38,944 nt of DNA from Verrucomicrobiota bacterium. GTDB taxonomy: Bacteria > Verrucomicrobiota > Verrucomicrobiia > Opitutales > Opitutaceae. The stretch's first letter is position 1, and every line of letters begins with the position of its first letter. Below, piece after piece: positions 1-9,095 of the stretch. A program made the position numbers and the translations under genes. The stretch is from the NCBI GenBank assembly GCA_025362555.1, contig JANYFP010000007.1, positions 1-38,944 on the forward strand, given 5' to 3'. The notes under the pieces are model-generated. The model saw only the letters and a list, made by a program, of their open reading frames with translations. It was not told the DNA's origin and did no database searches.

Positions 1-689
1 CGGCGCGAGGCGAGCGCGTGCAAGGCGGGTGAGAGTCCGAAGTTTTTATCCGGAGCAACGGCGCGCTGTTCGTCGAGGATGGAAAAAATTTCTCCGTCGA
101 GCACGTGCAGACCGAAGAAGCAGAGATAGAAACCGGAGCGCAGGCCTGGCACAATGAGTTGCTGCTCGGCGAGCGTTGGCGTGGGTTTTTCCAGCACAGC
201 TTCGATTTGATAAAGCTGTTTGTCACCGCTGACGAGTCGGCCGCCGATGGCGCCGTAGGAAGTGAGCAGGCTTTCACGCGTCGGTTGTACAGCGGCGACG
301 GGGGCATTTTCGGCGGCGGCGACGGTAAGAATTTGGCGGGCGCACCCGGTGGCCCCGAGCGCGACGTGGAGATGGTCGCCGACGAGATGGAGGAAAGGTT
401 CGTCGCCCATTAATTTGCGACCGCATAGCACGGCGTGACCGTAGCCTTTGGGTTCATCCTGCGGGATGAAACGCACGCGCGGGCGCAATGCGCCGCAGGC
501 GGTGGCGTAGGCGATCTCGTCGCCGGGACAAACGACGACGCCGAATTCCTCGATGCCGCCGCTCACCGCCTCCTCGAGGATAATCTGCAGCGCGGATTTG
601 GATTCACCGTCGCGATCCACCAAGGTTTGCAGGGGAAGAGTGCGCTGGCGGGGATTGGCCGCCGTGATCAGGGCTTTGCGAATATTCAT
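1..689 (-). CDS. galU: UTP--glucose-1-phosphate uridylyltransferase-like nucleotidyltransferase (3' end cut by window)
   Basis: The frame is open from an ATG at 689 to the left edge, so about 229 N-terminal residues are visible and the C-terminus is missing. The start reads MNIRKALITAANPRQRTLPLQ, followed by a segment around SALQIILEEAVSGGIEEFGVVV and later HLVGDHLHV and a GAIGG-type segment. This order matches nucleotidyltransferases of the GalU group, which make UDP-glucose from UTP and glucose-1-phosphate in the cytoplasm. The usual glycine-rich GLGTR loop is replaced by NPRQRTLPL, a divergent form, so substrate specificity is uncertain; another sugar-nucleotide transferase is possible. 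The leader just before the ATG is pyrimidine-rich with no Shine-Dalgarno sequence. Family call fairly sure; exact substrate inferred. Confidence 0.75.
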   Translation of the reverse strand, partial: MNIRKALITAANPRQRTLPLQTLVDRDGESKSALQIILEEAVSGGIEEFGVVVCPGDEIAYATACGALRPRVRFIPQDEPKGYGHAVLCGRKLMGDEPFLHLVGDHLHVALGATGCARQILTVAAAENAPVAAVQPTRESLLTSYGAIGGRLVSGDKQLYQIEAVLEKPTPTLAEQQLIVPGLRSGFYLCFFGLHVLDGEIFSILDEQRAVAPDKNFGLSPALHALASR

Positions 690-912
690 GGGTGCAGAGG
701 GCGCGGGAGTGTCGATGGAGAGAGGGTAACGATCAACAGGAAATCTCGGCTACGCAGAAATGGCGCGCCGCTCAGGCGTGGCGGAGCGCACGCAAGCACA
801 CGGCCTACGGTTGAGAGGCGTAGGCGCGCGGGCTTGCCTTATCGATCGGACTTACGCGTTCGAAGCATCGGGGCGTGAAGCCACTCCGACAGCTTTTTCC
901 GACGGCTTGGCG

Positions 913-2301
913 TCAGGCAACGAACGAATAATCGTAGGGCTTGCGCATTTCACGCACGAGGTAGCGGTTCGCATCCGCGGCGTTGTCGCCGACGAATTGT
1001 TCCGCGGTGGAATCCCAGGTGAGATTCTTGCCGGTGCGCAGCGAGATGGCTCCAAGGTGGCACATGGTGGCGGAACGATGTCCCGTTTCCACGTCGCAGA
1101 TCGGCAGATCGCGGGAGCGCACGCAGTCGATGAAATTGCCCATGTGATTTTTGCTCTGGTAAAGGCGAACGGCATCAGCGGGCAGCGGCGTCTTCAATAA
1201 TTCCGGATTGCTGGCTTTGATCTCGTCGCGGTTGACCCAGATCCAGCCGTCGGTGCCTTCGAAGCGGATGCCGTTGGGCTGACCTTGCGGATTAACATGC
1301 GCCCCGTAAATGGAGTCGTCTTTCGTGGTGTTGATTTGCAGGCCGATGCCGTTGGCGTAGGTGTAATTTACTTCGTAGTCAGCGTAGGCGTTGTAGCCGC
1401 CAGCGATCGGTTCGGATAAGTGTTTGGATTCCACTTTGGTCGGAGCGAGCAGGCCGATGGCCCAATAAGCGATGTCGTTGTGGTGCGCGCCCCAATCGGT
1501 CATGGTGCCGCCGGAGTATTCATACCAGAAACGAAAATTGGCATGGCAGCGCTCGGTCACGTAGTCGGCGGCGGGAGCCTGGCCCTGCCAGAAATCCCAG
1601 TTCAAGCCGGCGGGAATCGGGGAGGATTGAAATGGACCGGCGCGCAAGCCGGCCGGCAGCCAGACGCGGGCCTGTTGGAGTTTGCCGAGGCGACCGTTAC
1701 GGACCAATTCACACGCGAGGCGGAAGCGCTGGTTGCTGCGTTGTTGGGTGCCGGTCTGGAGCACGATTTTGTTTTCGTGCACGGCTTTGACGATATGGCG
1801 GCCTTCGTCGATGGTGAGGGTGAGAGGTTTTTCCCCGTAGACATCCTTGTGCGCCTTGGCGGCGGCGAGATTGACAAGGGTGTGCCAGTGATCAGGCGTG
1901 GCATTGACGATGATGTGAATATCATCCCGCTCCATAACTTTGCGGAAATCACTATAGATCGTCGGCACGCGGCCCTCGACAGTGAATTGAACGGCGGCGG
2001 CGGCGGCGTGGTTTTCGTCCACGTCGCACACGGCGAGAATATCACCATAGGCGCTGGCATTGGTGGCATCACCTTTGCCCATGCCACCGCAACCGACGAG
2101 GGCGATGCCCGGCCGATTATTTGGCGTGGGGAGTTTCGTGGTTTCTGCGGCCATGAGTTGCTGGCCCTGGACAAACCAGAGCGGCAGACTGGTCGCGGCG
2201 GCGATCATGGTGCAGCGCTGTAGAAACGTGCGCCGCGAGATATTGAAAGTGAGGGCAGAGTTTTTCGCGGCGGACTCGCCGTGATTTTTGGAGTTTTTCA
2301 T
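913..2301 (-). CDS. Tat-exported Gfo/Idh/MocA family oxidoreductase
   Basis: A 462-residue protein from the ATG at 2301. The frame stays open upstream to 2373, but the internal ATG directly precedes a good twin-arginine signal: SRRTFLQ at residues 22-28 followed by a hydrophobic stretch to about 45. A Rossmann dinucleotide-binding motif (ALVGCGGMGKGD, about residues 67-78) and the family's GEKPLT motif follow, then the C-terminal alpha/beta domain. Family members use NAD(P) to oxidise or reduce sugars and cyclitols; Tat export implies a periplasmic, cofactor-preloaded enzyme, a form common in Verrucomicrobiota and Planctomycetota. The substrate cannot be told from sequence. The gene stands alone, with about 220 bp to the galU-like gene and 170 bp to the anti-sigma gene. 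The leader before the ATG is nearly all C and T. Confidence 0.88.
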   Translation of the reverse strand: MKNSKNHGESAAKNSALTFNISRRTFLQRCTMIAAATSLPLWFVQGQQLMAAETTKLPTPNNRPGIALVGCGGMGKGDATNASAYGDILAVCDVDENHAAAAAVQFTVEGRVPTIYSDFRKVMERDDIHIIVNATPDHWHTLVNLAAAKAHKDVYGEKPLTLTIDEGRHIVKAVHENKIVLQTGTQQRSNQRFRLACELVRNGRLGKLQQARVWLPAGLRAGPFQSSPIPAGLNWDFWQGQAPAADYVTERCHANFRFWYEYSGGTMTDWGAHHNDIAYWAIGLLAPTKVESKHLSEPIAGGYNAYADYEVNYTYANGIGLQINTTKDDSIYGAHVNPQGQPNGIRFEGTDGWIWVNRDEIKASNPELLKTPLPADAVRLYQSKNHMGNFIDCVRSRDLPICDVETGHRSATMCHLGAISLRTGKNLTWDSTAEQFVGDNAADANRYLVREMRKPYDYSFVA

Positions 2302-2471
2302 GGGGGAGGGGGAATGCAGACCGGACACGGTAAACTGACAAGGCGGTGCCGCGAAAGAAAGCGATAAAAGCACCCAGAATTGAGAAATGTTTCGTGGCGA
2401 TTCAGCGGGGTGTTTTTAGGCTCACGCTGGGTTGCGGTGCGCTTTGGATTTACTGCGGTCCTTGGAGTGGA

Positions 2472-3224
2472 TCAGAGGATTTTTTCCAAGGCGGTTCGGC
2501 CGGTCGGACTCACGACCAGGTAGAGATAAGTCTGGTCCGACCAACTCGCAATACTCACACCCGCATGGTCGGCGATCGCCGGGGCGGAGGGGGCGGTGAG
2601 ATTTGGAAAATCAGTCCGTCGGGCGATGTAGTAGTGCAGGCCGGCGCCGTTGCGTTTGAAACATACCTCAAGCACGTCGCGGCTTTCGAGGTGCAGGGTG
2701 CGACAGCCGGTATCATGAAGCACTGGGAAATCGATGGCCCTTGGATCGCTGAGTCGCGTCGTAGATAGTTTGAGCAAGCGATTCAGTGCCGCCGCTTCTT
2801 CGCCGTGGCCACCATGGGTCTCGGGGTGCTGCGCGTCGCTGATCACGAAGGCAGCCAAAGGACTAGCGGCCGCAGACTGAGGAGCTTGAGACTTTAAGGT
2901 TAGCGTGAGCGTGAGAATCACGGCGATGCTGGCGGCCACAGCGAAGCCAATCGCCAGGCGCCCGCGCCACCACTGCGAGCGGGGAGTTTCTGCGGCGGCG
3001 GCATCAGCCGCCGAAAGAATGGCGTCGCACAAGCTCTCGGGCACTTCGATCGCTTCGAAATCCGCGCTCATCGCCTGGTCGAAGGCTTGTTGTTTTTCGA
3101 ACCACGCGCGCAGGGTGGCGTCGTTGCGGGACAAGGCCAGGGCTTCGCGGAAGTGGGGGTTAGCGGCGTCCGCCCCATTTGGTCGATAGCCGTGGAGAAT
3201 TGATTTGGCCTCCTCGATTTTCAT
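2472..3224 (-). CDS. Probable membrane anti-sigma factor
   Basis: A 250-residue protein that begins 28 bp after the stop of the ECF sigma gene, so the two are probably co-transcribed. Residues 1-85 are soluble and rich in Ala and charged residues. One membrane segment (about residues 90-110, AIGFAVAASIAVILTLTL) follows, then an outer domain of about 140 residues containing GCRTLHLESRDVLEVCFKR. A single-span protein encoded directly after an ECF sigma factor is the classic anti-sigma arrangement. I see no zinc anti-sigma motif (HxxxCxxC) and no clear FecR domain, so the call rests on context and topology. It would hold the sigma factor at the inner membrane until a periplasmic signal releases it. 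Confidence 0.6.
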   Translation of the reverse strand: MKIEEAKSILHGYRPNGADAANPHFREALALSRNDATLRAWFEKQQAFDQAMSADFEAIEVPESLCDAILSAADAAAAETPRSQWWRGRLAIGFAVAASIAVILTLTLTLKSQAPQSAAASPLAAFVISDAQHPETHGGHGEEAAALNRLLKLSTTRLSDPRAIDFPVLHDTGCRTLHLESRDVLEVCFKRNGAGLHYYIARRTDFPNLTAPSAPAIADHAGVSIASWSDQTYLYLVVSPTGRTALEKIL

Positions 3225-3252
3225 GCGTGTTTTGTGGTGAGAGGATTTCGAA

Positions 3253-3771
3253 TTAACTGTTTTGCGGGGAGGATCCGACTTGTTTGCGGGAGAGCGCGGC
3301 GCGCAGTTGCGCTTTGCCTCGGGCTAGACGCGACATCACGGTTCCGATGGGGACGTCGAGTTGGTCGGAGATTTCCTGGTAGGAAGATTCTTGCAGATAA
3401 AAAAGCGTGAGTGGGATCCGGTACAATTCGTCGACTTCCGGCATTGCCTCCAGTACGACTCCGGTGCGTCGACCGACGTAGGAATCCGCCTCCGGCGCCG
3501 GTGGATCGGCTTCCGCTGGTGGCAAGTCTTCCAGCGCTTCCACGCGTTGTGCGCGGCGAGCTCCCCGCAAATATTCCCGATAGAGCGTCGTGAAGAGCCA
3601 CGATTTTGATTTTCCATCGTCGCGCAAGGCGTGGCCGGATTTTGCCCAGATCAAAAAAGTTTGCTGCGTGAGATCGCAAGCATCCGGCGAGTTCCGGGTC
3701 AGGCTGTACGCGAAACGAAAGAGCGGCTTGTAATGCGCTTTCACCAGCAGAGTGAAATCTTCGGTCGGCAT
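3253..3771 (-). CDS. ECF-type RNA polymerase sigma factor
   Basis: A 172-residue protein with the two-domain plan of ECF sigma factors. Region 2 covers about residues 8-75, with FRFAYSLTRNSPDACDLTQQTF and then SWLFTTLYREYLR. Region 4 lies at about residues 108-160, with YQEISDQLDVPIGTVMSRLARGK as its helix-turn-helix. It binds core RNA polymerase and directs it to special promoters. The anti-sigma-like gene follows on the same strand, and a TonB-dependent receptor is divergent about 230 bp away, so that receptor may be a target; this is inference. The linker between regions 2 and 4 is acidic and proline-rich (DLPPAEADPPAPEAD). No clear ribosome-binding site precedes the ATG. Confidence 0.9.
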   Translation of the reverse strand: MPTEDFTLLVKAHYKPLFRFAYSLTRNSPDACDLTQQTFLIWAKSGHALRDDGKSKSWLFTTLYREYLRGARRAQRVEALEDLPPAEADPPAPEADSYVGRRTGVVLEAMPEVDELYRIPLTLFYLQESSYQEISDQLDVPIGTVMSRLARGKAQLRAALSRKQVGSSPQNS

Positions 3772-4003
3772 GCGATTGGAACGATCAACTGAGGCAGAGG
3801 GTACTCAAGCAAATAGCGGCGACATGCCCGCTCGTTGCCCCGGGTGGAAATTTTCCAGCGTCAATTCTCCGGCTGAAAAATAATTTGGTGAAAGTGGGAA
3901 TAAATCGGCCCGTTCGATTCTCTTATGAGAGGTATTGTTTCGGCGTACTCTCACAGTGCGATCCGAGTTGGACCTATAAACCTCGCCCGCCAAATTCTCC
4001 GTC

Positions 4004-7000
4004 ATGGCGCGTTCGCTCCGCGACGCGCTAACGGCGAGGATTGGCTGCACCCTAACCTACCACCCCGCCGTGTTATTCCTTACTTCTTGCTGGAAACAGC
4101 ATGCTCACGCCCTCGCTTTGCGCTTGGTGCGATTCACTTTTTATCCAATTGGCCGCTGGCTTTGCGCTTCAGGTCTTGCGCTGATCATCACAGGGGCGAT
4201 GCCTTCGCTGGCCAAAGCCGGCGAGGCGGCCGCGGTTTTTTCCGGCAAAGTTCTGGATAGCACTTCAGGCAAATATCTCGAGGGCGCCGAGATTGCCGTG
4301 CAGGGCACGGAGATTCGGGTGAGCACAGGGCGCGCCGGCGTATTTGTGCTCCCGGAATTGACTGTTGGTTCCCATACGTTGCTCGTGACCTACCTGGGCC
4401 TGGAACCAAAAACGGAAACAATTCAGGTGCGACCGGGCGATAAAGAGGAGCACGTCGTGCGTCTTGGCGCAGCCGAAGTTCTTCAGCTGAATGTCATTCG
4501 CGTGAGTACGGCGCGGGAAGGCATGGCTCAGGCGATCGCGCTGCAAAAGGTTTCCGTGCAATCCAAAGTGGTCGCGGCCGCCGATCAATTCGGTGAAGTC
4601 AGTGAAGGTAACGTCGGGGAGTATCTGAAATTTCTCCCCGGGGTCACGATTGACTACAACGTCAACGACGCGCGCGGGATCAGCCTGCGGGGGTTGAGCA
4701 CGGCTTTCACGATCGTCGCGGTCGACGGCACGCCGATGGCGGGCACTTCGTCGATGGACGATTCCCGCCGCTTTGAATTTGAGCAGATCGCGATGAATAA
4801 CGTCGAGACTACCGAATTGTTTAAAACGGTGACTCCGGATCTTCCGGCGAGCTCGACCGGCGGCTTTGTGAATTTTGTCACGAAAAGTGCGTTCGATAGC
4901 GAAGGTGTCCAACGATTTTCTTACAACGCGTCACTGTCCGCTCCCAGCACCAATCTCCATTTTGATAAACAGGGCGGCGTCTGGGGCCATAAAGCGGAAT
5001 ACACGATTCGGCCGAGCTTGGATCTTAACTATGCGCGCCGGGTGAATTCGAAATTTGGTTTTAATCTTAATTATCGGCTCTCGGAAAAATACGACGACTC
5101 GCCGCGCACCACGGCTACGTGGAATCAAGTCTCCATCGCGGGCCAACCCTCGATCTTCAGCGCCACTCCGCGGCTTGGTACTTTCGCGGTGCGTAGTGAA
5201 CAGAAACTGACCCACCGCGAAGCCTTTGCGACCAAACTCGATTACTTCATCAGTGATGCGACCAAACTTTCCGTCTCCGGCCAGTGGAATTGGTACGATC
5301 TCAATTTCACTCAGCGCGGACCAACTTTCGCGCTGGGCACCAATGCCACGGCTAACGGTGATAGCTATACCTCGGGCACGGGTGCGGGGGTCACCGCTCC
5401 CGCCGGCACGATCACGAACGGTGTGCTTTACCGCAATAAATACGGCACGACGTGGCACGTGAACGGAACGCTGAGTCACGAATTCAGCTCGAAGGCCAAA
5501 GCCTCGTTCACCACTTATTTTTCCCGCGCTGACGGGCAGTATCGCGACGTCACCAAGGGTTTCATTTCTTCGGCTCAAACCATGTCGCCCTCTGCGGCGA
5601 CCTACACGAACGTCACGATTGCCGGTTTGCAGCAAGGTGACCTTCCCACGATTTCGCTCACGAATGCGGGCACACTGGTCTCGCTCGATCTGATCCGCTC
5701 GCTCAGTAACTACACGTTCAGCAATACCACGGGCACCAACTTTCAGTCCCGTCCGTGGAGCGCCATCGACACAAAAAAAGGCGTGAGTGGAGTTTATTAC
5801 TATGACCTGGCGTTGGCTGTGCCGGTGAAACTTCAGACGGGCTTTGCGCTGGACGACGTCGAACGCTACATTAACCGCCCCGACTATCGTGGGGCAATTC
5901 CCGCGACCACCGGTTCCGCGCTCACCGCACTCAGTGATCCGAATTATACCAAGGATGTGGCTTTCGGTTTCGGTTCCTACCAGGTGGTTGATCCGTACAA
6001 GGTGAAAGATGCCTTTATTTCAAAGCTCACGCTGGTTTCTGCGGACGATGTCCGTAACTTTCATGAGAAAAATAATGCCGGCTACTTGCGGGCCGACGCC
6101 AATCTGACCAGCGAATTACTCGTTATTGGCGGGGTGCGTTGGGAGAATCATACGATTGATGCTCAAGCGCAGAGTCGCGCCAATAAGCGCTCCAAGCTCG
6201 CGCAAATTAATCTGGATTACGCGGAATTGTATCCCTCGTTGAGCTTCAAATATTCGCCAAAAGCCAATCGGAATGTGGTCGTGCGCGGCGGAGTCAGTCG
6301 CACCGTCGGCCACCCCGACTATGTTGACCTCCTCCCGGTGATCACCTCGGAGAGTGCTCCGGGGGCGGCCGATGGCGTCATCAGTGTGCCCGATCCGAAA
6401 TTGAAACCGTATTTTTCGACGAACTTCGATCTGTCGATCGACTACTACCTGAAGCACTCCGGTGTGCTCAGTGTCTATGGCTACGTGAAGGACGTGAAAA
6501 ACGCCTTTGTCCAACGCAGTATGACCGCGAGTGATATCCAGGCGGTGGCGGCGGATTACGGCTATAACTCGGCGGAGTTTAGCTCCGGGATCGTGACCGA
6601 AAACGGCGGCACCTCCCGCCTGAGCGGCCTGGAAATCAGCTACGCGCAAAACCTCACGTTCTTACCGAAGCCCTTTGATGGTCTCAGCATTCAGGCGAAT
6701 TTCACCGCTCTGGCCGTGAACACGAACGATCTGGATCTGCGCTATTCCCAACTCCGGGCGGTATCGCCGAAAACCGCGAACTTCATTCTGAACTACCGCT
6801 ATCGGGCATTTTCCGTGACGGCTACGACCAACTGGGTTTCGGAAAGCATTTTCGGCGGTTTTGTCGCCACCGCGTTCGTGACGGGAACCAAAGGCAATGC
6901 GCTCACCGGCGCGCCCGATACCCGGTTGGTCAGTTACCGGGATGAAAAAGCCACGACCGACGTGAAGTTCGAATACGCGATCAACAAGAATGCCTCGGTG

Positions 7001-7147
7001 TATTTCCTTGTGCGGAATATTATGAATAGTCAGCGAATTGATTATTATCGCGGATATTTGAAGGAGAATCAGGGCGTTATCCTGCCGTTTAATCGCTATG
7101 AATTTGGTGAGCCGCATCTGACGCTCGGCGTGCGCGGCCGGTTTTAA
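4004..7147 (+). CDS. TonB-dependent outer-membrane receptor with N-terminal carboxypeptidase-like domain
   Basis: Up to 1047 residues. A GTG at 4127 is a better start than the ATG at 4004, because a signal peptide (RFTFYPIGRWLCASGLAL to about AKA) begins there; the first 41 residues from the ATG look untypical. A carboxypeptidase-regulatory-like beta domain spans about residues 78-155. The plug domain follows, with NVGEYLKFLPGVTIDY, a RGISLRGLS segment and a VDGTPMAG loop. A large beta-barrel ends in the terminal Phe typical of outer-membrane proteins (LGVRGRF). Such receptors take up large ligands using TonB energy; the ligand here is unknown. An ECF sigma/anti-sigma pair is divergent upstream and an exported hydrolase follows downstream. 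No SusD-like partner is present. Confidence 0.9.
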   Translation: MARSLRDALTARIGCTLTYHPAVLFLTSCWKQHAHALALRLVRFTFYPIGRWLCASGLALIITGAMPSLAKAGEAAAVFSGKVLDSTSGKYLEGAEIAVQGTEIRVSTGRAGVFVLPELTVGSHTLLVTYLGLEPKTETIQVRPGDKEEHVVRLGAAEVLQLNVIRVSTAREGMAQAIALQKVSVQSKVVAAADQFGEVSEGNVGEYLKFLPGVTIDYNVNDARGISLRGLSTAFTIVAVDGTPMAGTSSMDDSRRFEFEQIAMNNVETTELFKTVTPDLPASSTGGFVNFVTKSAFDSEGVQRFSYNASLSAPSTNLHFDKQGGVWGHKAEYTIRPSLDLNYARRVNSKFGFNLNYRLSEKYDDSPRTTATWNQVSIAGQPSIFSATPRLGTFAVRSEQKLTHREAFATKLDYFISDATKLSVSGQWNWYDLNFTQRGPTFALGTNATANGDSYTSGTGAGVTAPAGTITNGVLYRNKYGTTWHVNGTLSHEFSSKAKASFTTYFSRADGQYRDVTKGFISSAQTMSPSAATYTNVTIAGLQQGDLPTISLTNAGTLVSLDLIRSLSNYTFSNTTGTNFQSRPWSAIDTKKGVSGVYYYDLALAVPVKLQTGFALDDVERYINRPDYRGAIPATTGSALTALSDPNYTKDVAFGFGSYQVVDPYKVKDAFISKLTLVSADDVRNFHEKNNAGYLRADANLTSELLVIGGVRWENHTIDAQAQSRANKRSKLAQINLDYAELYPSLSFKYSPKANRNVVVRGGVSRTVGHPDYVDLLPVITSESAPGAADGVISVPDPKLKPYFSTNFDLSIDYYLKHSGVLSVYGYVKDVKNAFVQRSMTASDIQAVAADYGYNSAEFSSGIVTENGGTSRLSGLEISYAQNLTFLPKPFDGLSIQANFTALAVNTNDLDLRYSQLRAVSPKTANFILNYRYRAFSVTATTNWVSESIFGGFVATAFVTGTKGNALTGAPDTRLVSYRDEKATTDVKFEYAINKNASVYFLVRNIMNSQRIDYYRGYLKENQGVILPFNRYEFGEPHLTLGVRGRF

Positions 7148-7160
7148 TGTCGGACTATTT

Positions 7161-7210
7161 TCTGCCGGTCGGTGTGCTCCAGGATGGCTTGGAGTTTCCT
7201 TGCCGGCAGA
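7161..7210. terminator. Two-part stem structure after the receptor gene
   Basis: Outer arms TCTGCCGG (7161-7168) and CCGGCAGA (7203-7210) pair perfectly. They enclose an inner hairpin made of CTCCA (7177-7181) and TGGAG (7190-7194). It begins 13 bp after the receptor stop and ends 60 bp before the next start. It may attenuate read-through or protect the receptor mRNA end; there is no U-tract, so the role is uncertain. Confidence 0.35.
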
Positions 7211-7269
7211 TTCTCGGGGCAAATCATAGACTAGGGGCATGCGTAGTTTCCTGTCCCTGGTCTATTTTT

Positions 7270-9036
7270 ATGTTCAAGCCCAGAGCCGTTAAGCGCCGCG
7301 CGATGTTCGCCGCGGGTGCGGTTTGGGGTGGATTCCTTTTTTTCGTGCTTCCAATTCCGGTGCGCGGCCAAAGTGATCTCGTCGGACGGCTAATTGAGAA
7401 GGTCAGTTGCGAGCAAAATGAAGCGCAAAGTTACGTGCTCTATTTGCCGTCGGATTACGTGAAAGAAAAAGCGTGGCCGGTGATTTTCTGTTTCGATGCC
7501 AGTGCGCGCGGGCGGATTCCGGTGGAGCGATTGCAAGCGGCGGCGGAAAAATATGGTTACATCGTGGCTGGCTCACTCACTTCGCGCAACGGGCCGTTTG
7601 CGGCCAACGTCGCGGCCAGCCAGGCGATGATCCGGGATGTGAGCGCGCATTTCTCCATTGATTCGCGCCGCGTGTATACGGCTGGGGTTTCCGGTGGGGC
7701 GCGGGTGGCGACTTCGCTCGCGCTGGCGGGGGTGGCGCAAGGAGTGATTGCGTGTGCGGCCGGATTCCCAGCTTTGCCGGCGGGAATTCCGCAGCGAGTG
7801 CCGTTCGTTTTATTCGGGACGACCGGCACGGAGGATTTTAATTGGGGAGAACTCGTGCGCCTCGATGGTGAGCTGGAGGAACGTAAAGCGCCCCATCGGA
7901 TCGTGGTATTTAACGGCGGGCACGAGTGGGCGTCGGCGGCGTTGATGACCGAGGCGGTGGAGTGGTTGGAATTGCAGGCGATGCGGACCGGGACACGGCC
8001 GATTGATCCCGAATTTGTGCGGATGTCCTATGGAGCGCGCATGAAGGGGGTTCCGCTTAAGCCGGCTTTGGAGCGCTGGCGTGGACTGCAATCGGTCGCA
8101 GCGGATTTTGCCGGTCTCGGCGACGTGGACCCGCAGATGTCGACGATTAAGGAACTGGGTGAAAGTCAGGCGGTCCGGGACGAATTTCGCGCGGAGCGGG
8201 CGCTCATGGGGCGGGAGCAGGACTTGATGGATGAACTCGCCGAAACGGCGGAAACGAGCGCTGGGCGAAAGCAGCGTTTGGTGGCGGAGTTGAAAAAGAA
8301 GCGAGATCGGTTCGAGGATTCGGCGGAGCGGCGTATGGTACGGCGGGCCATTGCCGGGTTTCGCATGATGGCCCGGGCGACAGCGAGTTCATCGTTTGAT
8401 GATCACAATTATCGAAAGGCGATCGCATTGCTTGAGTTGGCAAATGAGTTTCAGCCCACGCAAAAATCAACGTGGTTGGACCTCGCTCGGGCTTATGCGC
8501 TGCTCGGTGAAAGTGAGCACGCCCTTGACGCGCTCGCTCGGTTAGTCGAGCTAGGCTTTGACGATTATTCGCGGTTGGACACGGATCCGGCGTTGGCTCA
8601 GCTACGCGGGGATCGCCGTTTTCCGGTCGCGTTTCCGAGGAAGTCTTCCGGGGCACGTGAGGCAGTACTTGAGTTGCCGGTCCTGCGGGTGTCTGCCTCG
8701 CTGGCGAGTGTTCAAGTGCGGCTTTTTTATCTGCCAAGCGTGGAAAGTGAGATCGATCGACTGAGTTATGTCGGGGTCGAGGATGTGATTCCGGGATCTG
8801 CGCCCGCGCAGGCCGGGCTCGCACGCGGGATGGAAATAATGGCGATACAGAGGACTCGCATCCGCAGCCTGACGATTTCGGATCTCGATCGGATCTTAGC
8901 AATGCCGGTAAAAAACGAGATCATCCTGACGGTGCGCAATTCTCGGGACGAACCGGAAAGAGATTTATCGGTGTTGATCCGGCAGCGCTCGTCTTCTTTC
9001 GGTCCGGAAAGAGCCGGTCATGAGCTGGCGGAATAG
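7270..9036 (+). CDS. Exported alpha/beta-hydrolase fused to TPR-like and PDZ-like regions
   Basis: A 588-residue protein from the ATG at 7270. The frame is open back to 7147, but the signal peptide begins at 7270: positive MFKPRAVKRR, then AMFAAGAVWGGFLFFVLP and a cleavage-like VRGQ. The first 230 residues resemble dienelactone hydrolase/PHB-depolymerase-like esterases: a YVLYLPSDY strand, FCFDASARG, the nucleophile elbow GVSGGARVA and a late GGHEW histidine. A charged helical stretch follows. A TPR-like segment (YRKAIALLELANEFQP, LARAYALLGESEHALDAL) comes next, and a C-terminal PDZ-like domain (VEDVIPGSAPAQAGLARGM). It is probably a periplasmic esterase or peptidase-like hydrolase; substrate unknown. 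It lies just downstream of the receptor and may work with it. Confidence 0.72.
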   Translation: MFKPRAVKRRAMFAAGAVWGGFLFFVLPIPVRGQSDLVGRLIEKVSCEQNEAQSYVLYLPSDYVKEKAWPVIFCFDASARGRIPVERLQAAAEKYGYIVAGSLTSRNGPFAANVAASQAMIRDVSAHFSIDSRRVYTAGVSGGARVATSLALAGVAQGVIACAAGFPALPAGIPQRVPFVLFGTTGTEDFNWGELVRLDGELEERKAPHRIVVFNGGHEWASAALMTEAVEWLELQAMRTGTRPIDPEFVRMSYGARMKGVPLKPALERWRGLQSVAADFAGLGDVDPQMSTIKELGESQAVRDEFRAERALMGREQDLMDELAETAETSAGRKQRLVAELKKKRDRFEDSAERRMVRRAIAGFRMMARATASSSFDDHNYRKAIALLELANEFQPTQKSTWLDLARAYALLGESEHALDALARLVELGFDDYSRLDTDPALAQLRGDRRFPVAFPRKSSGAREAVLELPVLRVSASLASVQVRLFYLPSVESEIDRLSYVGVEDVIPGSAPAQAGLARGMEIMAIQRTRIRSLTISDLDRILAMPVKNEIILTVRNSRDEPERDLSVLIRQRSSSFGPERAGHELAE

Positions 9037-9052
9037 CGGAGGGTGCGATTTC

Positions 9053-9093
9053 GCGCGGGCGGACAGACGCGAACGCTCACTCGTCCGCCGCGC
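9053..9093. terminator. Hairpin between convergent genes
   Basis: GCGCGGGCGGAC (9053-9064) pairs with GTCCGCCGCGC (9083-9093) apart from one bulged G, with an 18-nt loop. It lies in the 59-bp gap between two convergent genes, so it probably ends transcription from both sides. No long T-run follows, so efficiency cannot be judged. Confidence 0.5.
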
Positions 9094-9095
9094 TT

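Noticed and set aside
435-878. Plus-strand open frames of 100-150 codons at the left edge
   Set aside because: They lie opposite the minus-strand galU-like gene, have no recognisable domains and no start signals.
1420-2223. Plus-strand open frame of 267 codons
   Set aside because: It is the opposite strand of the Gfo/Idh/MocA gene, whose domains are clear; long shadow frames are common in GC-rich DNA.
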